Under the pieces are notes generated by a model. That model was not told the origin of the DNA. It saw only the letters and a program-made list of their open reading frames with translations, and searched no databases. DNA of 64,000 nucleotides from Clostridiales bacterium (GTDB taxonomy: Bacteria; Bacillota; Clostridia; Saccharofermentanales; Saccharofermentanaceae), in the NCBI GenBank assembly GCA_017511005.1, contig JAFWLP010000079.1:1-64000 (forward strand), in the 5' to 3' direction. The first letter of the stretch is position 1. Each line of letters starts with the position of its first letter. The position numbers and the translations under genes are program-made. Shown here one piece after another: positions 49,613 through 60,192 of the stretch.

Positions 49613-51019
49613 TCAACTGGTAAGCATGTCACGTGCGTTCGTATAGCATACTCTATCAATGATGTTCTTCAGGATACTTTCATCGTAAGGGAAACGTCCG
49701 CGTTCAATCTCGGTTCCAAGATAGTTGCAGAAGATCCTTCTGAAGTATTCGTGTCTTGTATAAGACAGGAAGCATCTTGAGTCTGTGAGCATTCCGACAA
49801 AGCAGGGAAGGGAACTCTGTGCGCAGAGCGAACGGAGCTGATCTTCCATTCCGGCGAGGTTGTCGTTGAACCACCATGCCGCTCCGTGCTGAATCTTGCC
49901 CGGAACTGAACCGTCGTTGAAGCAGCCGCAGAGCGTGTCGATTACCGTGTTGTCTGAAGGGTTAAGTGAATATATGATCATCTTCGGGAGAAGCCCTTCG
50001 GAATTAAGCCTGTCCATGAAGCCTGTCAGCGGAGTTACAAGATCAAATGAACCCGTGATCGTATCACAGCCGCAGTTGATACCAACTTTCTTGAGCATTA
50101 CCGTATTGACGTTGCGCTTGCATCCGAAATGAAGCTGCATCGTCCATCCTCTTTTCGCGTATTCACGAGCGAAAAAGAGCATTATGTCACTCTTGTAAGC
50201 AGTCAGTTCCTTATCTGTTAACTGAACATCAGGTGAAGAAAGTTTCTTTGTGAGAACATCTCCGGGATCAGCGCTCAGGTATTCTCCGTAGAGGATATAT
50301 TCCGTACCGTGATCTGAGAGCCTGCAGCCGTGAGCCGCGAAGTGATCGAGTCTTGCCGACAGCGCTTCTTTCAGATTATCCATTGAGATGATCTTCTTTC
50401 CGGATGCTTTCTCCAGTCTTTTCACATAAGAATTGAAACTGTCTTTTTCTATGTCAACGATGCTGTCGGGTCTGAACGCCGGAAGGACCTTTGTTCCGAA
50501 GCCGGATGCAGCTATCTGTTCGTGAGGGGTAAGAGTATCGCAGGGATCATCTGTCGTGCAGATGAGTTCAACGTTGGAACCGGTCATTATGCCGCGTGCG
50601 GACAGCTCTACCGAATTCAACACCTCATTGGTTCTGTCCCAGACGCTCTCGGCGTTTTGGGCCGTAAGCGGTTCATTTATTCCGAAGTATCTCGAGAGCT
50701 CCAGGCATGTCCAGTGATAGAGCGGATTGCCGAATGCCGATTCGACGGCTCTTGCCCACATCATGAACTTCTCTTTGTCGCCGGCATCGCCGGTTATGAA
50801 TCTCTCATCAATGCCGCATGTCCTCATGAGGCGCCATTTGTAATGATCACCTTTGAGCCAGAGTTCAGTGATGTTTTTGAATCTGATATCTTCCGCGATC
50901 TCCGCTGCATCGATATGACAATGGTAATCCACGATAGGAAGGTCTCTTGCGTAATTGTCATAGAGTTTTTTTGCGGTATTATTCTCAAGAAGGAAATCGT
51001 CATTGATCGGGCTGTTCAT
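49613..51019 (-). CDS. uxaC: Glucuronate isomerase
   Basis: A 468-residue enzyme converting D-glucuronate to D-fructuronate, the first intracellular step after GH115. Its start has IVDYHCHIDAAEIAEDIRFKNITELWLKGDHYKWRLMR, the metal-binding HxH of the amidohydrolase-like UxaC barrel. Further blocks are NPLYHWTCLELSRYFGI, LICTTDDPCDTLTPHEQI and the C-terminal GMLTDSRCFLSYTRHEYFRRI. It is convergent to the GH115 gene (42 bp between stops) and divergent from the KDPG aldolase gene, sharing an A+T-rich 100-bp promoter region with it. Confidence 0.95.
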   Translation of the reverse strand: MNSPINDDFLLENNTAKKLYDNYARDLPIVDYHCHIDAAEIAEDIRFKNITELWLKGDHYKWRLMRTCGIDERFITGDAGDKEKFMMWARAVESAFGNPLYHWTCLELSRYFGINEPLTAQNAESVWDRTNEVLNSVELSARGIMTGSNVELICTTDDPCDTLTPHEQIAASGFGTKVLPAFRPDSIVDIEKDSFNSYVKRLEKASGKKIISMDNLKEALSARLDHFAAHGCRLSDHGTEYILYGEYLSADPGDVLTKKLSSPDVQLTDKELTAYKSDIMLFFAREYAKRGWTMQLHFGCKRNVNTVMLKKVGINCGCDTITGSFDLVTPLTGFMDRLNSEGLLPKMIIYSLNPSDNTVIDTLCGCFNDGSVPGKIQHGAAWWFNDNLAGMEDQLRSLCAQSSLPCFVGMLTDSRCFLSYTRHEYFRRIFCNYLGTEIERGRFPYDESILKNIIDRVCYTNARDMLTS

Positions 51020-51121
51020 TGTTCACCTCAAAATGTGGAATATATATAAAATAATATATTTTTTGTGTTATCGCAATCAAAAACATGGTAGAATGTTAGT
51101 TAATGAATGAGAGGTGTTTAT

Positions 51122-51757
51122 ATGACTTTTTCAGAGAAGGTTTTTAAGACGGGAATAGTACCCGTCGTAGTATTGAACAAAGTTGAAGATGCGGTCCCTT
51201 TGGCCGGTGCATTGCTCAAAGGCGGGATCGACTTCATGGAGATAACGTTCAGGACTGAATGTGCAGCAGACTGTATCTCCGTTATAAGCCGTGAAGTGCC
51301 TGAAATGACAGTCGGAGCCGGAACCGTGCTTAATGCGGATCAGGCAAGACTCGCCGTTGAGAAAGGCGCGGAATTCATAGTGTCGCCGGGTCTTGATGAA
51401 GAGACCGTTAAGTGGGCTCTCGAAAATGAGATACCGGTCATACCCGGTGCGGTAACTCCGACTGAGATCATTAAGGCAGTCGGCCTCGGACTGAAGGTCG
51501 TCAAGTTTTTTCCCGCAGACGTTTACGGTGGGATCAAAGCGATAAAGGCTCTGGCTGCACCTTTCGGTCAGGTGAAGTTCCTTCCGACCGGAGGCGTATC
51601 GGAATCAAATCTTAAGGAATTCATTGAGAACAGTTCCGTAGCAGCTGTCGGCGGAAGCTGGGTCTGCAAAAAAGAAGACATAAATGCTCACAACTGGGAA
51701 AAGATTACTGCCCTCTCAAGCAACGCGGTAAAGATCATTAAGGAGACAAGAATATGA
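51122..51757 (+). CDS. eda: KDPG/KHG aldolase
   Basis: A 211-residue class I aldolase cutting 2-keto-3-deoxy-6-phosphogluconate to pyruvate and glyceraldehyde-3-phosphate. Active-site residues are visible: Glu40 and Arg44 in FMEITFRT, and Schiff-base Lys128 in VVKFFPA, with GAGTV and [10 protein letters not shown] in the expected places. ATG 51122 follows GAGAGGTG; an ATG five codons upstream overlaps the RBS. The stop overlaps the kdgK start by ATGA. Closes the pathway that begins with uxaC. Confidence 0.93.
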   Translation: MTFSEKVFKTGIVPVVVLNKVEDAVPLAGALLKGGIDFMEITFRTECAADCISVISREVPEMTVGAGTVLNADQARLAVEKGAEFIVSPGLDEETVKWALENEIPVIPGAVTPTEIIKAVGLGLKVVKFFPADVYGGIKAIKALAAPFGQVKFLPTGGVSESNLKEFIENSSVAAVGGSWVCKKEDINAHNWEKITALSSNAVKIIKETRI

Positions 51758-52782
51758 GTAAATATCTGACATTCGGAGAATTGATGCTGAGACTCAAGAG
51801 CCCGGGAAGAGAACGGTTCATGCAGTCACCGGTCCTTGAGGCCACATACGGTGGCGGTGAGGCCAATGTTGCTGTATCGCTCGCGAACTACGGTCTCGAA
51901 GCTGATTTCCTGTCAGTCATCCCTTCAAATGCAATAGGTGACGCTGCGATCGGTGAATTAAGAAGTTTCAATGTCGGAACGGATAAGATCATAAGGACAG
52001 AAGGAAGAATGGGAATATATTATCTGGAAACGGGTGCCAACCAGCGTCCGAGCAAAGTGATATATGACAGGGCTTATTCCGCATTTTCGCTTTATGAACC
52101 GAACGGATACGATTGGGAAAAGATATACCGTGATGTTAAGTGGCTGCATATTTCCGGCATTACACCCGCAATTTCAGAGACCGCGAAAGACGCATCGGTA
52201 ATGGCAGTTCAGGAAGCGAGAAAAAGAGGCATCAAGGTGTCTCTGGATCTGAACTACCGCAAGAACCTTTGGAAATACGGTGTTGAACCGAAAGAAGTAA
52301 TGAAGACATTGACTTCATATGCGGATATCATTATTGCCAATGAAGAGGACTGCCAGAAGTCTCTCGGACTGGAATGCGGAAGCAATGTCGAAGGCGGTAA
52401 GCTCGATAATGAAGATTACAGGCGGCTGAGTGACACTCTGCTTGCTCGGTTCCCTAATGTAAAAGCGGTTGCGATCACCTTGAGAGAGAGCAAAAGTGCG
52501 GATATCAATTTCTGGGCGGCAGCACTCAATAACCGTTCCGAATTCATTGTCAGCCGTAAATATGAGATGTATGACATAGTTGACCGTGTCGGCGGCGGTG
52601 ATTCCTTCGCGGGCGGCCTTATCTACGGTCTTAACCAGCTTGGGAGCGACAGGGAGGCCCTTGAATTCGCAGTTGCCGCAAGCTGTCTGAAGCACACGAT
52701 TGACGGGGACTTCAACAGGGTAACGGCCGATGAAGTCACCAGACTTGCAAAAGGCGACGGCTCCGGGAGAGTTCAGAGATAA
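51754..52782 (+). CDS. kdgK: 2-keto-3-deoxygluconate kinase (PfkB family)
   Basis: A 342-residue ribokinase-fold kinase that phosphorylates 2-keto-3-deoxygluconate with ATP to KDPG. N-terminal signature [21 protein letters not shown] and [17 protein letters not shown] bind the sugar acid; the anion-hole and catalytic Asp lie in [17 protein letters not shown] (near 275-291). Co-translated with eda (ATGA overlap), as expected for sequential enzymes. A strong terminator follows at 52848. Confidence 0.93.
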   Translation: MSKYLTFGELMLRLKSPGRERFMQSPVLEATYGGGEANVAVSLANYGLEADFLSVIPSNAIGDAAIGELRSFNVGTDKIIRTEGRMGIYYLETGANQRPSKVIYDRAYSAFSLYEPNGYDWEKIYRDVKWLHISGITPAISETAKDASVMAVQEARKRGIKVSLDLNYRKNLWKYGVEPKEVMKTLTSYADIIIANEEDCQKSLGLECGSNVEGGKLDNEDYRRLSDTLLARFPNVKAVAITLRESKSADINFWAAALNNRSEFIVSRKYEMYDIVDRVGGGDSFAGGLIYGLNQLGSDREALEFAVAASCLKHTIDGDFNRVTADEVTRLAKGDGSGRVQR

Positions 52783-52847
52783 TACTCTGGTTTATGACTC
52801 TGTTTACCCTTGAAACATAATCGGAATAATGAGAATAACGGTAAATG

Positions 52848-52895
52848 ATCAGTTAAGATTTCAGTCCGGTGACCGAAGTCTTAACTGATGTCTTT
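52848..52895 (+). terminator. Terminator of the eda-kdgK operon
   Basis: ATCAGTTAAGA (52848-52858) pairs perfectly with TCTTAACTGAT (52879-52889), with inner GGT/ACC pairing and TCTTTT after. The remaining 52896-53053 is A+T-rich and holds the next promoter region. Confidence 0.85.
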
Positions 52896-53053
52896 TATGT
52901 GAAGTATTAATGCTCATATAGCTTTCAGGGCATTCCGGTGCCACAAAAAAACCTCAATTTTGAAAATACTTTGATAATCAAAGCTATTTACAAGAATACT
53001 TGCTGATGCTAATATCCCATTATCAAGACTTCTTGATGAAAGGGGATGCGGAT

Positions 53054-56000
53054 ATGGATATTATTTATGTTTTGATATTTACTTTTATCTTTTTACCTGT
53101 CATTTTCTGCGTCCTGTTCATCATTTTTCTGACCAAGTCGATCAAGCGCGGAAAAAGGATACAGGAACTTGAGAAAGAGATCTATGATCTGAAGAGCGGG
53201 ATGTACGGTCAGGCAGTTCCCGGCACATATACTCAGGGCGTTCCTCAACAGGTGATGACACCGGGTGCTGCTCCGCAGACATACATTCAGCTTCCGGATA
53301 TCCGTACGCAGAGTTACATGCCGCAGCAACCAGCTGCAATGACTCAGCAGGTAACCGCAGCACAGCCTGTCCCGGCGGGTTATGCTCAGCCTTATGTACC
53401 TCAGTTTGTTCCCGCAGGACAGCCCCCCGCAAATGCTCCTGTTCCGCAGGTTCAGGCAGACATTCCCGGGCAGGCACCGACACCGTCGTGGGCATTGTCT
53501 CCCGCACAGGCAAAGGCCACTCAGATGCAGACAGCCGCTGCACAGCCTGTTCAGACGGCACCGGCACCAAAGAAAAAGTTCTTCAGCAGTATCAATATCA
53601 CATTTGGGATCGGCGTTCTGCTCCTCACGATCGTAGGTGCGACATTTATGACCGGTTCATGGTCATGGATGACCGAAGAGGTAAGAGCGGTATGTCTTGT
53701 CATGATCGTTTTTATCGTTTACGGAATGTCATTCCTGGCGGGAAAGATATTGAAGCTCCAGCAGACCGAATTTGCGCTTTATACGCTTGCGAGCCTTTTG
53801 GGTCCTATAGTGATCGTCGGCATGGGAATATTCAATCTTCTTGGTTCGGCATTCTCTTTCTCAGGCGGCACTGGATGGCTTGTCGCAACGGTTGCAGCTT
53901 TGGTCCTCACTGTTACCGCTGTCGGCGGAAGACTGCTATTCAAAGAGAAGACACAGGCGAATATATATCAGGGTACTTTTTATATAGCATTGACATGGCT
54001 CGTGATATTCCTGTGCGGACAGATCGGACAGTCAGGCAGCGGAATAAGCGAATGGGGCATGATCTGTGTGGGACTTGCGACACTGGCTCTCGTCTTCAGG
54101 ATCGTGGCTATGACGGATCTGCTCGAAGACGAAGTTTTCTTCAGGATCTATTCAGAGATAATCACATATATTCCTGCAGGTCTGCTTCTGTTCTCGTTGT
54201 TCGTGGCCGACGGAGCAATCTTTGGAGCTGCGATCATCGAATTTGCAGCATTCGTTCTGCTGGCAAAGGGCGGGAAAGGAAGAGAGTGGACTAAGTATCT
54301 GCTGCCTTTTGTAGGAATGATGATCACGGGTGCGTGGATCGTTTTCGCCGATTCGACAGAGGACTGTTTCCTTATCTCTTCGATAATCATCGTGATAATC
54401 TTCCTGCTATATGCGGTCCATAAGCTTCTATCTCTTTCAACGGTAATGTCGGATCTTCTGTTCACGGTATCACTAGGCGCAATACCCGCTTTTGTCGCTA
54501 TGGAAGAGATTCCGGGTGTTGGTGTCGCATCATGCTTCCTTGCGGTACTGCTGTTAATATTCCAGATGACGGTTGAACCTGTTCTCGCTGAGAACGGATC
54601 GATACCCGAAGGGATATTCAGGAAAGAAACCGGTGTTACTTTACAGGTTGTATTCTCATTACTTGCAACGGCATTTTATTACCTCGGCATGGTCATGCTC
54701 TATATGGCGATCGAGGTATTCCCGCTCAAGGGACATCTTTACTTTACCCTGGCTGCTATGATCCCGGCAATGGCCGCACTCGCTGTAAGAATCTTCGTAA
54801 AAGACGATCTCAGGATCAGGATATCAGGTTCCGTTCTGTCTGTTGCAGCGGTTGTGGCAGCCTTCTTCTCATGCTTCACATTCGAACTGCCCGGTGACAG
54901 TGCAGCTACTGTGTTCTATATGAACGTAAAGCTCTGCGCATGGATACTGTCTCTGGCTGTCATCGTCATGGCTATGTTCTTTATGGTGAAGCCGCTGAAA
55001 GAAAAGAGGCTTAGTGCCGGTGTCATGTTCTGGATGTCAGTCATTCTCAATGCTCTTTCGATCGGTGTGTTTATGACGATCGGCTATTATGATGAGATCG
55101 CCCGAGCAACCGGTGATGCACGGCCGGCAGAGGTCATTCTTGCCACCAAGATCGCAACGGCAGCGTTCCTTATACTCAATGTGGCAGCTGCGGGAACCGC
55201 ATCTGTTCTCAGGAAAAAGGGAAAACAGCTTGTTTCCGGATATGCTGCAGGCCTGAAATACTTCTTCGTCGGGTTTGCAATGCTCTGGTTCACGGCAGCG
55301 GGGATCGCATTCGATTCCGCATGGCAGATGATAATCATATCTGTGATCTTTGCAGTCCTGCTCACGGTATTTGATGCGGAGTTCTTTACGGTCATACCTG
55401 TTCTCGTGGCTGAATACGCAATCGTATATGAATTCGCGAAGCTGGATAATCCGGACTTTATCAACATTCTCTGTATTGTGAGCGCACTTACGTTCGGAGG
55501 TCTCGGAAGACTTCTCTTCAGGAAGAGTATCGTCTCGCAGAAAGCCGTAGACTACCTGTCGCTTACTTCATTCCTGTTCCTGTTCGGAATGAACGGGGCT
55601 GACTATGTTGCAATGATGGTATTCCTTACGCTTGCACTTCTGGTAATGAACCTTGCCGGAAGAGTCAGGGTGCCGGTAAGGATAATCGTAAGCATTTTCG
55701 CGGCGCTTGTAGGCTTCGCGACAGTTGCCCAGCCGTTCTTTGTCTTCCCGGATTTCATCGATCTTGAGATCAACATCATCATTTTGCTCGGAACCCTGTT
55801 CCTGATCTGCAGAGTGATAAGACCGGCAGAGGCAGGCCTTATGAAATATTTCTGGTTCACCGGAGTATCATTGAGCCTTATCGCCGAAGGTGTTTCGGCA
55901 GCGGTTACCGGAGAGGTGCTTGACCTCATCATAGTCGGTACAGCTTCTTTCGGCATCTTCATCTATGCATTTATCAGACGTAACCGTCTCTGGTTCATAC

Positions 56001-56188
56001 TTGGTATCGTCTCGATGATATCCGTGGCCGTATATCTGTCACTGGCATTCTGGTCATCTCTTGTATGGCTCATATATCTGTTTGTTGCCGGCACGATCCT
56101 TGTTGTCATGGCTTCCTTAAACGAATGGGGCAAGCGTCACAACAAGGACGGGAAGAAGAGGCGTTTCTTCGAAGAGTGGACCTGGTGA
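53054..56188 (+). CDS. Very large multi-pass membrane protein (DUF2157/DUF2339-like)
   Basis: A 1044-residue protein: one N-terminal helix (1-30), a Pro/Gln/Ala-rich cytosolic linker (about 55-185), then about twenty-five or more hydrophobic helices to the end. The first block after the linker (INITFGIGVLLLTIVGATFMTGSWSWMTEEVRAVCLV) is like the DUF2157/DUF2339 families. Those are predicted integral membrane proteins of unknown role. ATG 53054 is selected because AAAGGGG lies 8 bp upstream. It stands alone between terminators. Confidence 0.7.
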   Translation: MDIIYVLIFTFIFLPVIFCVLFIIFLTKSIKRGKRIQELEKEIYDLKSGMYGQAVPGTYTQGVPQQVMTPGAAPQTYIQLPDIRTQSYMPQQPAAMTQQVTAAQPVPAGYAQPYVPQFVPAGQPPANAPVPQVQADIPGQAPTPSWALSPAQAKATQMQTAAAQPVQTAPAPKKKFFSSINITFGIGVLLLTIVGATFMTGSWSWMTEEVRAVCLVMIVFIVYGMSFLAGKILKLQQTEFALYTLASLLGPIVIVGMGIFNLLGSAFSFSGGTGWLVATVAALVLTVTAVGGRLLFKEKTQANIYQGTFYIALTWLVIFLCGQIGQSGSGISEWGMICVGLATLALVFRIVAMTDLLEDEVFFRIYSEIITYIPAGLLLFSLFVADGAIFGAAIIEFAAFVLLAKGGKGREWTKYLLPFVGMMITGAWIVFADSTEDCFLISSIIIVIIFLLYAVHKLLSLSTVMSDLLFTVSLGAIPAFVAMEEIPGVGVASCFLAVLLLIFQMTVEPVLAENGSIPEGIFRKETGVTLQVVFSLLATAFYYLGMVMLYMAIEVFPLKGHLYFTLAAMIPAMAALAVRIFVKDDLRIRISGSVLSVAAVVAAFFSCFTFELPGDSAATVFYMNVKLCAWILSLAVIVMAMFFMVKPLKEKRLSAGVMFWMSVILNALSIGVFMTIGYYDEIARATGDARPAEVILATKIATAAFLILNVAAAGTASVLRKKGKQLVSGYAAGLKYFFVGFAMLWFTAAGIAFDSAWQMIIISVIFAVLLTVFDAEFFTVIPVLVAEYAIVYEFAKLDNPDFINILCIVSALTFGGLGRLLFRKSIVSQKAVDYLSLTSFLFLFGMNGADYVAMMVFLTLALLVMNLAGRVRVPVRIIVSIFAALVGFATVAQPFFVFPDFIDLEINIIILLGTLFLICRVIRPAEAGLMKYFWFTGVSLSLIAEGVSAAVTGEVLDLIIVGTASFGIFIYAFIRRNRLWFILGIVSMISVAVYLSLAFWSSLVWLIYLFVAGTILVVMASLNEWGKRHNKDGKKRRFFEEWTW

Positions 56189-56267
56189 CCGTTTTTGACA
56201 CTGAATTTTAATTTACATATGCATTTTGCCTTGCTAAAATATATTTCCGGGGAAAAAGCGAGGTTTA

Positions 56268-57455
56268 ATGTTTTTAAAGAGCATAAAGGATTATGCAGTT
56301 AAGGCGATAGCGTTGTTCAGTGCAGCCGTCATAAGCGCGGGCTGCATGAGCGCTTATATGAGTCCTGCTGAAGTATCCGCCGATGAAGGCCTTTATGATT
56401 CCCTTTACGATCTTTTCAGGGACAGAAGCGGTGATCCTGACAGCTTCATGTCACAGGAAGAATTTGCTCAGAGTGTTCTGGATAACTGCTACGAACTCAG
56501 GTGGATCGATTACTCATACGGTTCCCAGGAGAATTACCTCGGCTGCGACGGTTTTGTAAGTCTCGTATTCCGTCTGACATTCGGCACCGTATATGATTTC
56601 GACAGGGACTGGGATCAATACTGGTGTAAGTATGATTTCCACGAAGAGCACATCGTCGCGGCAAGCCATGTGGATAAATATGAGATCTTCAGACCCGGCG
56701 GTACGACGGTAACCTGGTTGTATCACACCTATGTGGATGAGCTTGTTGACTCAAGGGACCACAGGGAAAACGTTGAAGGCATGGATAATGATGACTGGAT
56801 CGAATATCTGAATGCTTTGGGGGCCAGGCCCGGGGATATCCTGTTCTGGGATGATGATGACGATGACCAGTATTGGGCGCACATCGGGATATATTCCGGA
56901 ATAGAAGACGGTTATGCCAGGATGTGGCATGCTTCCTCAATAAAAGGGCTGGTAATAAATCAGAAGCTTGAAGAGATCACCTGCGATATCAATTATCTTG
57001 ATTATGTTTCTGTGCTCCCGCTGACAGATTCTCCTGCCAAAGCCGGATTATGTGTTGATTCGGCAAGCAGCGATAAGGATTTCTCATATTCCTTCTACAA
57101 AGATCCGGCCTGTGAGAATTTCATCGGCAGGATCAGCAGCAGCTGTGTCTTATCGGAACAGTCCTCACTGGATGATTTCCCGGTCTATCCGGATAATTAC
57201 GGCACAAGGTACGAGAACAAACTGTATTTCACCAGGGATACGTCTCCTTTCAGCATTGAGGGATCAGACGGTTCTTTCGCGGAACAGAAGGTCTATCAGC
57301 TGGTCATATCGATCGATCCCGACGGTGATAATAAGGGCACGCTTAAGTATGCCGTCTATGGCCTGGATGATATCCGCTATTACGGCGGCGGTGAGATAAG
57401 GGACTATGACTATATGTCGGGCGGCCGCGTCATTCCCGTTACTGATTTCCGTTAG
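56268..57455 (+). CDS. Secreted NlpC/P60-like peptidase
   Basis: A 395-residue exported protein with a signal peptide (about 1-38, with SAGC at 23-26; cleavage is either lipobox-type or after VSADEG). Candidate catalytic Cys93 sits in YLGCDGFVSLVF and His205 in YWAHIGIYSG after the GARPGDILFW motif, as in NlpC/P60 or CHAP-like enzymes; an aspartate run (about 195-200) precedes the His. The C-terminal 150 residues are beta-rich, function unknown. It probably works on peptidoglycan peptides. GAGG precedes ATG 56268. The usual Cys-helix is intact. Confidence 0.65.
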   Translation: MFLKSIKDYAVKAIALFSAAVISAGCMSAYMSPAEVSADEGLYDSLYDLFRDRSGDPDSFMSQEEFAQSVLDNCYELRWIDYSYGSQENYLGCDGFVSLVFRLTFGTVYDFDRDWDQYWCKYDFHEEHIVAASHVDKYEIFRPGGTTVTWLYHTYVDELVDSRDHRENVEGMDNDDWIEYLNALGARPGDILFWDDDDDDQYWAHIGIYSGIEDGYARMWHASSIKGLVINQKLEEITCDINYLDYVSVLPLTDSPAKAGLCVDSASSDKDFSYSFYKDPACENFIGRISSSCVLSEQSSLDDFPVYPDNYGTRYENKLYFTRDTSPFSIEGSDGSFAEQKVYQLVISIDPDGDNKGTLKYAVYGLDDIRYYGGGEIRDYDYMSGGRVIPVTDFR

Positions 57456-57606
57456 TGTTTTTCCGTTTCAGCTGATCTTCCGGATCCCTGTTTTTTATCA
57501 TAAATTTGTAATTTTGCTGTAAAGGCTTTTTATAATATAATATCCTCGTGTTTAGCTGAATATTATAGTCGGCTTATGTCGGCAGCCGTACGGAAGGAGA
57601 GCTTTT

Positions 57607-60180
57607 ATGGATTTTCTCGCAAAGACCACCGATGCGATTACTGATTTGGAAATCAGACATTCTAATACCGTAAGAGAACTTGCAAGTGAATGCATGGTCC
57701 TTCTCGAAAACAACGGAACTCTGCCTTTGAGGGAACCCTGCAGGATCGCATTATACGGCAACGGGGCCAGACATTCGGTCAAAGGCGGCGGCGGTTCAGG
57801 CGAAGTAAATACCAGATACGATATCAATATCTGTGACGGCCTTGCGGATGCGGGTTTTGACATAGCTTCTGCGGGCTGGCTCGACAGATATGACGCGATA
57901 TATGATTCAAGCCTTAAGGCTTATATGGACAAGGTAGAGGGCATTGCCAAAGAGCGCGGTGTTCCCGCTACGAGTGTATATTTCGAGACAGCATTCGAAG
58001 CTCCGCAGATGCCTCTGATAACTGAAGAGGATATCGCGGAAGCTGCATGCGATACTGCTATATTTGTTATCTCACGCGACTCGACGGAAGGCCGTGACAG
58101 GACTCCGACCAAGGGAGATTATTATCTGACTGATGAAGAGAATGCCAATATCGAATTCCTCACTTATCACTTTGACAGAACGATCATCCTCCTTAATGTC
58201 GGCGGCGTCATCGATATGTCACAGCTCAAGCACCGCCGCGGCGTTGATGCGGTACTGCTCGTAGGTCAGGTCGGCAATCTTACAGGATACATTGTCGCTG
58301 ACTGCATCACCGGAAAGACGACACCTTCAGGCAAGCTCGTCGATACCTGGGCAAGAGCGTATGAGGATTATCCCTGTGCAAATGAATTCTCCAGCCTTGA
58401 CGGCAATACCGATGATGAGTTCTACCGTGAAGGAATCTATGTCGGATACAGATATTTCGATTCATTCGGCATCATGCCCTTGTATCCTTTCGGATATGGA
58501 AAGTCATATACGACTTTTTCAAATGAGGTCCTGAGTGTTACCCAGGAGGGAACGGATATCAAGGTCTGGGTCAAAGTAACAAATACTGGAACCGAGTTTG
58601 CGGGCAAGCAGGTAATCCAGGTCTATTTCTCCGCACCTGAGGGAAAGATCGACAGACCGTATCAGGAACTTGCCGGCTTTGCCAAGAGCGACCTTATCTA
58701 TCCGGGCGAGAGCATGAACGTCGAAGTCTCTTTCCCGATCGAGAATTTCTGTTGTTTTGATGAAGATTATCCCGCGAAAGTCATCCCTGAAGGTGACTAT
58801 ATCATCCGTGTCGGCACAAGTTCGCGCGAGACAAAGATCGAAGCGGTTTTGACCGTTCCCGAGACAGTCGTTAAGGAGAAGTTCGACAGGATACTTGAAG
58901 ATGATGCAAGATACGTTTTCGAGGACATGAAGAATCCCGGAACGGGAAAGGCTGCCCACATCGCAGTCGAGGAAGCTCAGCTTGCCGCCTGTGACAGAAG
59001 ATTCACATTAGACCTCTCACGTGTCAGAAGAAGCATTATCAGATACAGAGGAGTAAGCGAGACTCACATTGACGAGAGAAAGAATGAGGTGCTCACTCTG
59101 GGTTCCGTCATCGGACGCAATGCCGGTGCGGCTGAGTTTGTTGCGCAGTTCTCTCTTGAGGAACTTTCCGAGCTCATAGTCGGCAACTACATAAAGGACG
59201 GGTTTGAAGACATAGTTTTCTCTTCGGCCATGCATGTTCCGGGTGCCGCTGCCGAGACCACATCACTGTTCGAATATAAGAGAAGGATCCCGCCGCTCGT
59301 TATGGCTGACGGTCCTGCAGGATTAAGGCTTCAGCCTCACTTCAAGGCAACAAGGACAGGTGATCTCTTAAGAGGCGGTGAGACATTCGGTCTTATAAAG
59401 AATCCTTTCCCGGAAGATACTCCTGCAGATGCGATAGATTACTATCAGTACTGCACCATGATACCTGTTGCGACAGCGCTCGCTTCAAGCTGGAACCTTG
59501 ATCTCATTGAGAGACTGGGACGTCTGGTAGGTGAGGAGATGGAGGAATATGGCGTTCATCTCTGGCTCGCTCCGGGCATGAACATTCACAGAAATCCTTT
59601 GTGCGGAAGAAACTTCGAGTATTATTCCGAGGATCCTCTTGTAACGGGTCTTTGTGCTGCAGCCGATACGAAGGGCGTGCAGTCTGTTGACGGCAAGGGT
59701 GTGACGATCAAGCATTTTGCCTGCAACAATCAGGAAGAAAACAGGATGTTCAGCAACTCCCACGTATCAGTAAGAGCTTTGCGTGACATGTATCTCAGGG
59801 GCTTTGAGATCGCCGTCAAGTTGGCACAGCCGTTCTGCGTAATGGCTTCGTATAACCTTTTGAACGGAATCCACACTGCAAATAACTACGAGCTTCTTCA
59901 GAACGTCCTCAGGGATGAATGGGATTATGAGGGAGCCGTTATGACAGACTGGTTCTCGACTTTTGAGGATGTTGAATTCCTTGGTTATGATGAGAAGAAT
60001 CTTAAGTATCCGCCTGCATTCTCCAGATTGTGCGTATATGCGGGATGTGACATGCAGATGCCGGGATGCGCTAAAAATGCAAAAGACATAGTTACCGCGG
60101 TAAACACCGGAAGACTTACATTAAGTGACGTTCAGACTGCCGCCATGAACGTTGTCCGTCTTACGATCAAATGCCTGTAA
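57607..60180 (+). CDS. GH3 beta-glycosidase with permuted domain order
   Basis: An 857-residue intracellular enzyme (no signal peptide) of glycoside hydrolase family 3. The (alpha/beta)6-sandwich domain comes first (about 1-290: ALYGNGARHSVKGGGGSGEVN), then a fibronectin-III-like domain (about 315-420: VWVKVTNTGTEFAGKQVIQVYF) and last the TIM-barrel domain (about 500-857), the reverse of the usual order but like Ruminococcus/Butyrivibrio enzymes. The nucleophile is Asp781 in GAVMTDWFS; further barrel motifs are PLVMADGPAGLRLQ and KHFACNNQE. It could be a beta-glucosidase or beta-xylosidase; the xylan locus nearby favours xylosides. Confidence 0.9.
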   Translation: MDFLAKTTDAITDLEIRHSNTVRELASECMVLLENNGTLPLREPCRIALYGNGARHSVKGGGGSGEVNTRYDINICDGLADAGFDIASAGWLDRYDAIYDSSLKAYMDKVEGIAKERGVPATSVYFETAFEAPQMPLITEEDIAEAACDTAIFVISRDSTEGRDRTPTKGDYYLTDEENANIEFLTYHFDRTIILLNVGGVIDMSQLKHRRGVDAVLLVGQVGNLTGYIVADCITGKTTPSGKLVDTWARAYEDYPCANEFSSLDGNTDDEFYREGIYVGYRYFDSFGIMPLYPFGYGKSYTTFSNEVLSVTQEGTDIKVWVKVTNTGTEFAGKQVIQVYFSAPEGKIDRPYQELAGFAKSDLIYPGESMNVEVSFPIENFCCFDEDYPAKVIPEGDYIIRVGTSSRETKIEAVLTVPETVVKEKFDRILEDDARYVFEDMKNPGTGKAAHIAVEEAQLAACDRRFTLDLSRVRRSIIRYRGVSETHIDERKNEVLTLGSVIGRNAGAAEFVAQFSLEELSELIVGNYIKDGFEDIVFSSAMHVPGAAAETTSLFEYKRRIPPLVMADGPAGLRLQPHFKATRTGDLLRGGETFGLIKNPFPEDTPADAIDYYQYCTMIPVATALASSWNLDLIERLGRLVGEEMEEYGVHLWLAPGMNIHRNPLCGRNFEYYSEDPLVTGLCAAADTKGVQSVDGKGVTIKHFACNNQEENRMFSNSHVSVRALRDMYLRGFEIAVKLAQPFCVMASYNLLNGIHTANNYELLQNVLRDEWDYEGAVMTDWFSTFEDVEFLGYDEKNLKYPPAFSRLCVYAGCDMQMPGCAKNAKDIVTAVNTGRLTLSDVQTAAMNVVRLTIKCL

Positions 60181-60192
60181 CACAGGAGATAG

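Noticed and set aside
51020..51121. A clear promoter pair between uxaC and eda
   Set aside because: A TAGAAT box is present (51089-51094) but no -35 box lies at 16-18 bp, so I did not list it.
53200..53560. Pro/Gln/Ala-rich region as a DNA repeat array or frameshift
   Set aside because: It is a low-complexity protein linker in one frame; no exact tandem unit is visible at DNA level.
56850..56880. GAT-rich run as a microsatellite
   Set aside because: It encodes a short Asp run inside the NlpC-like gene and is too short to be notable.
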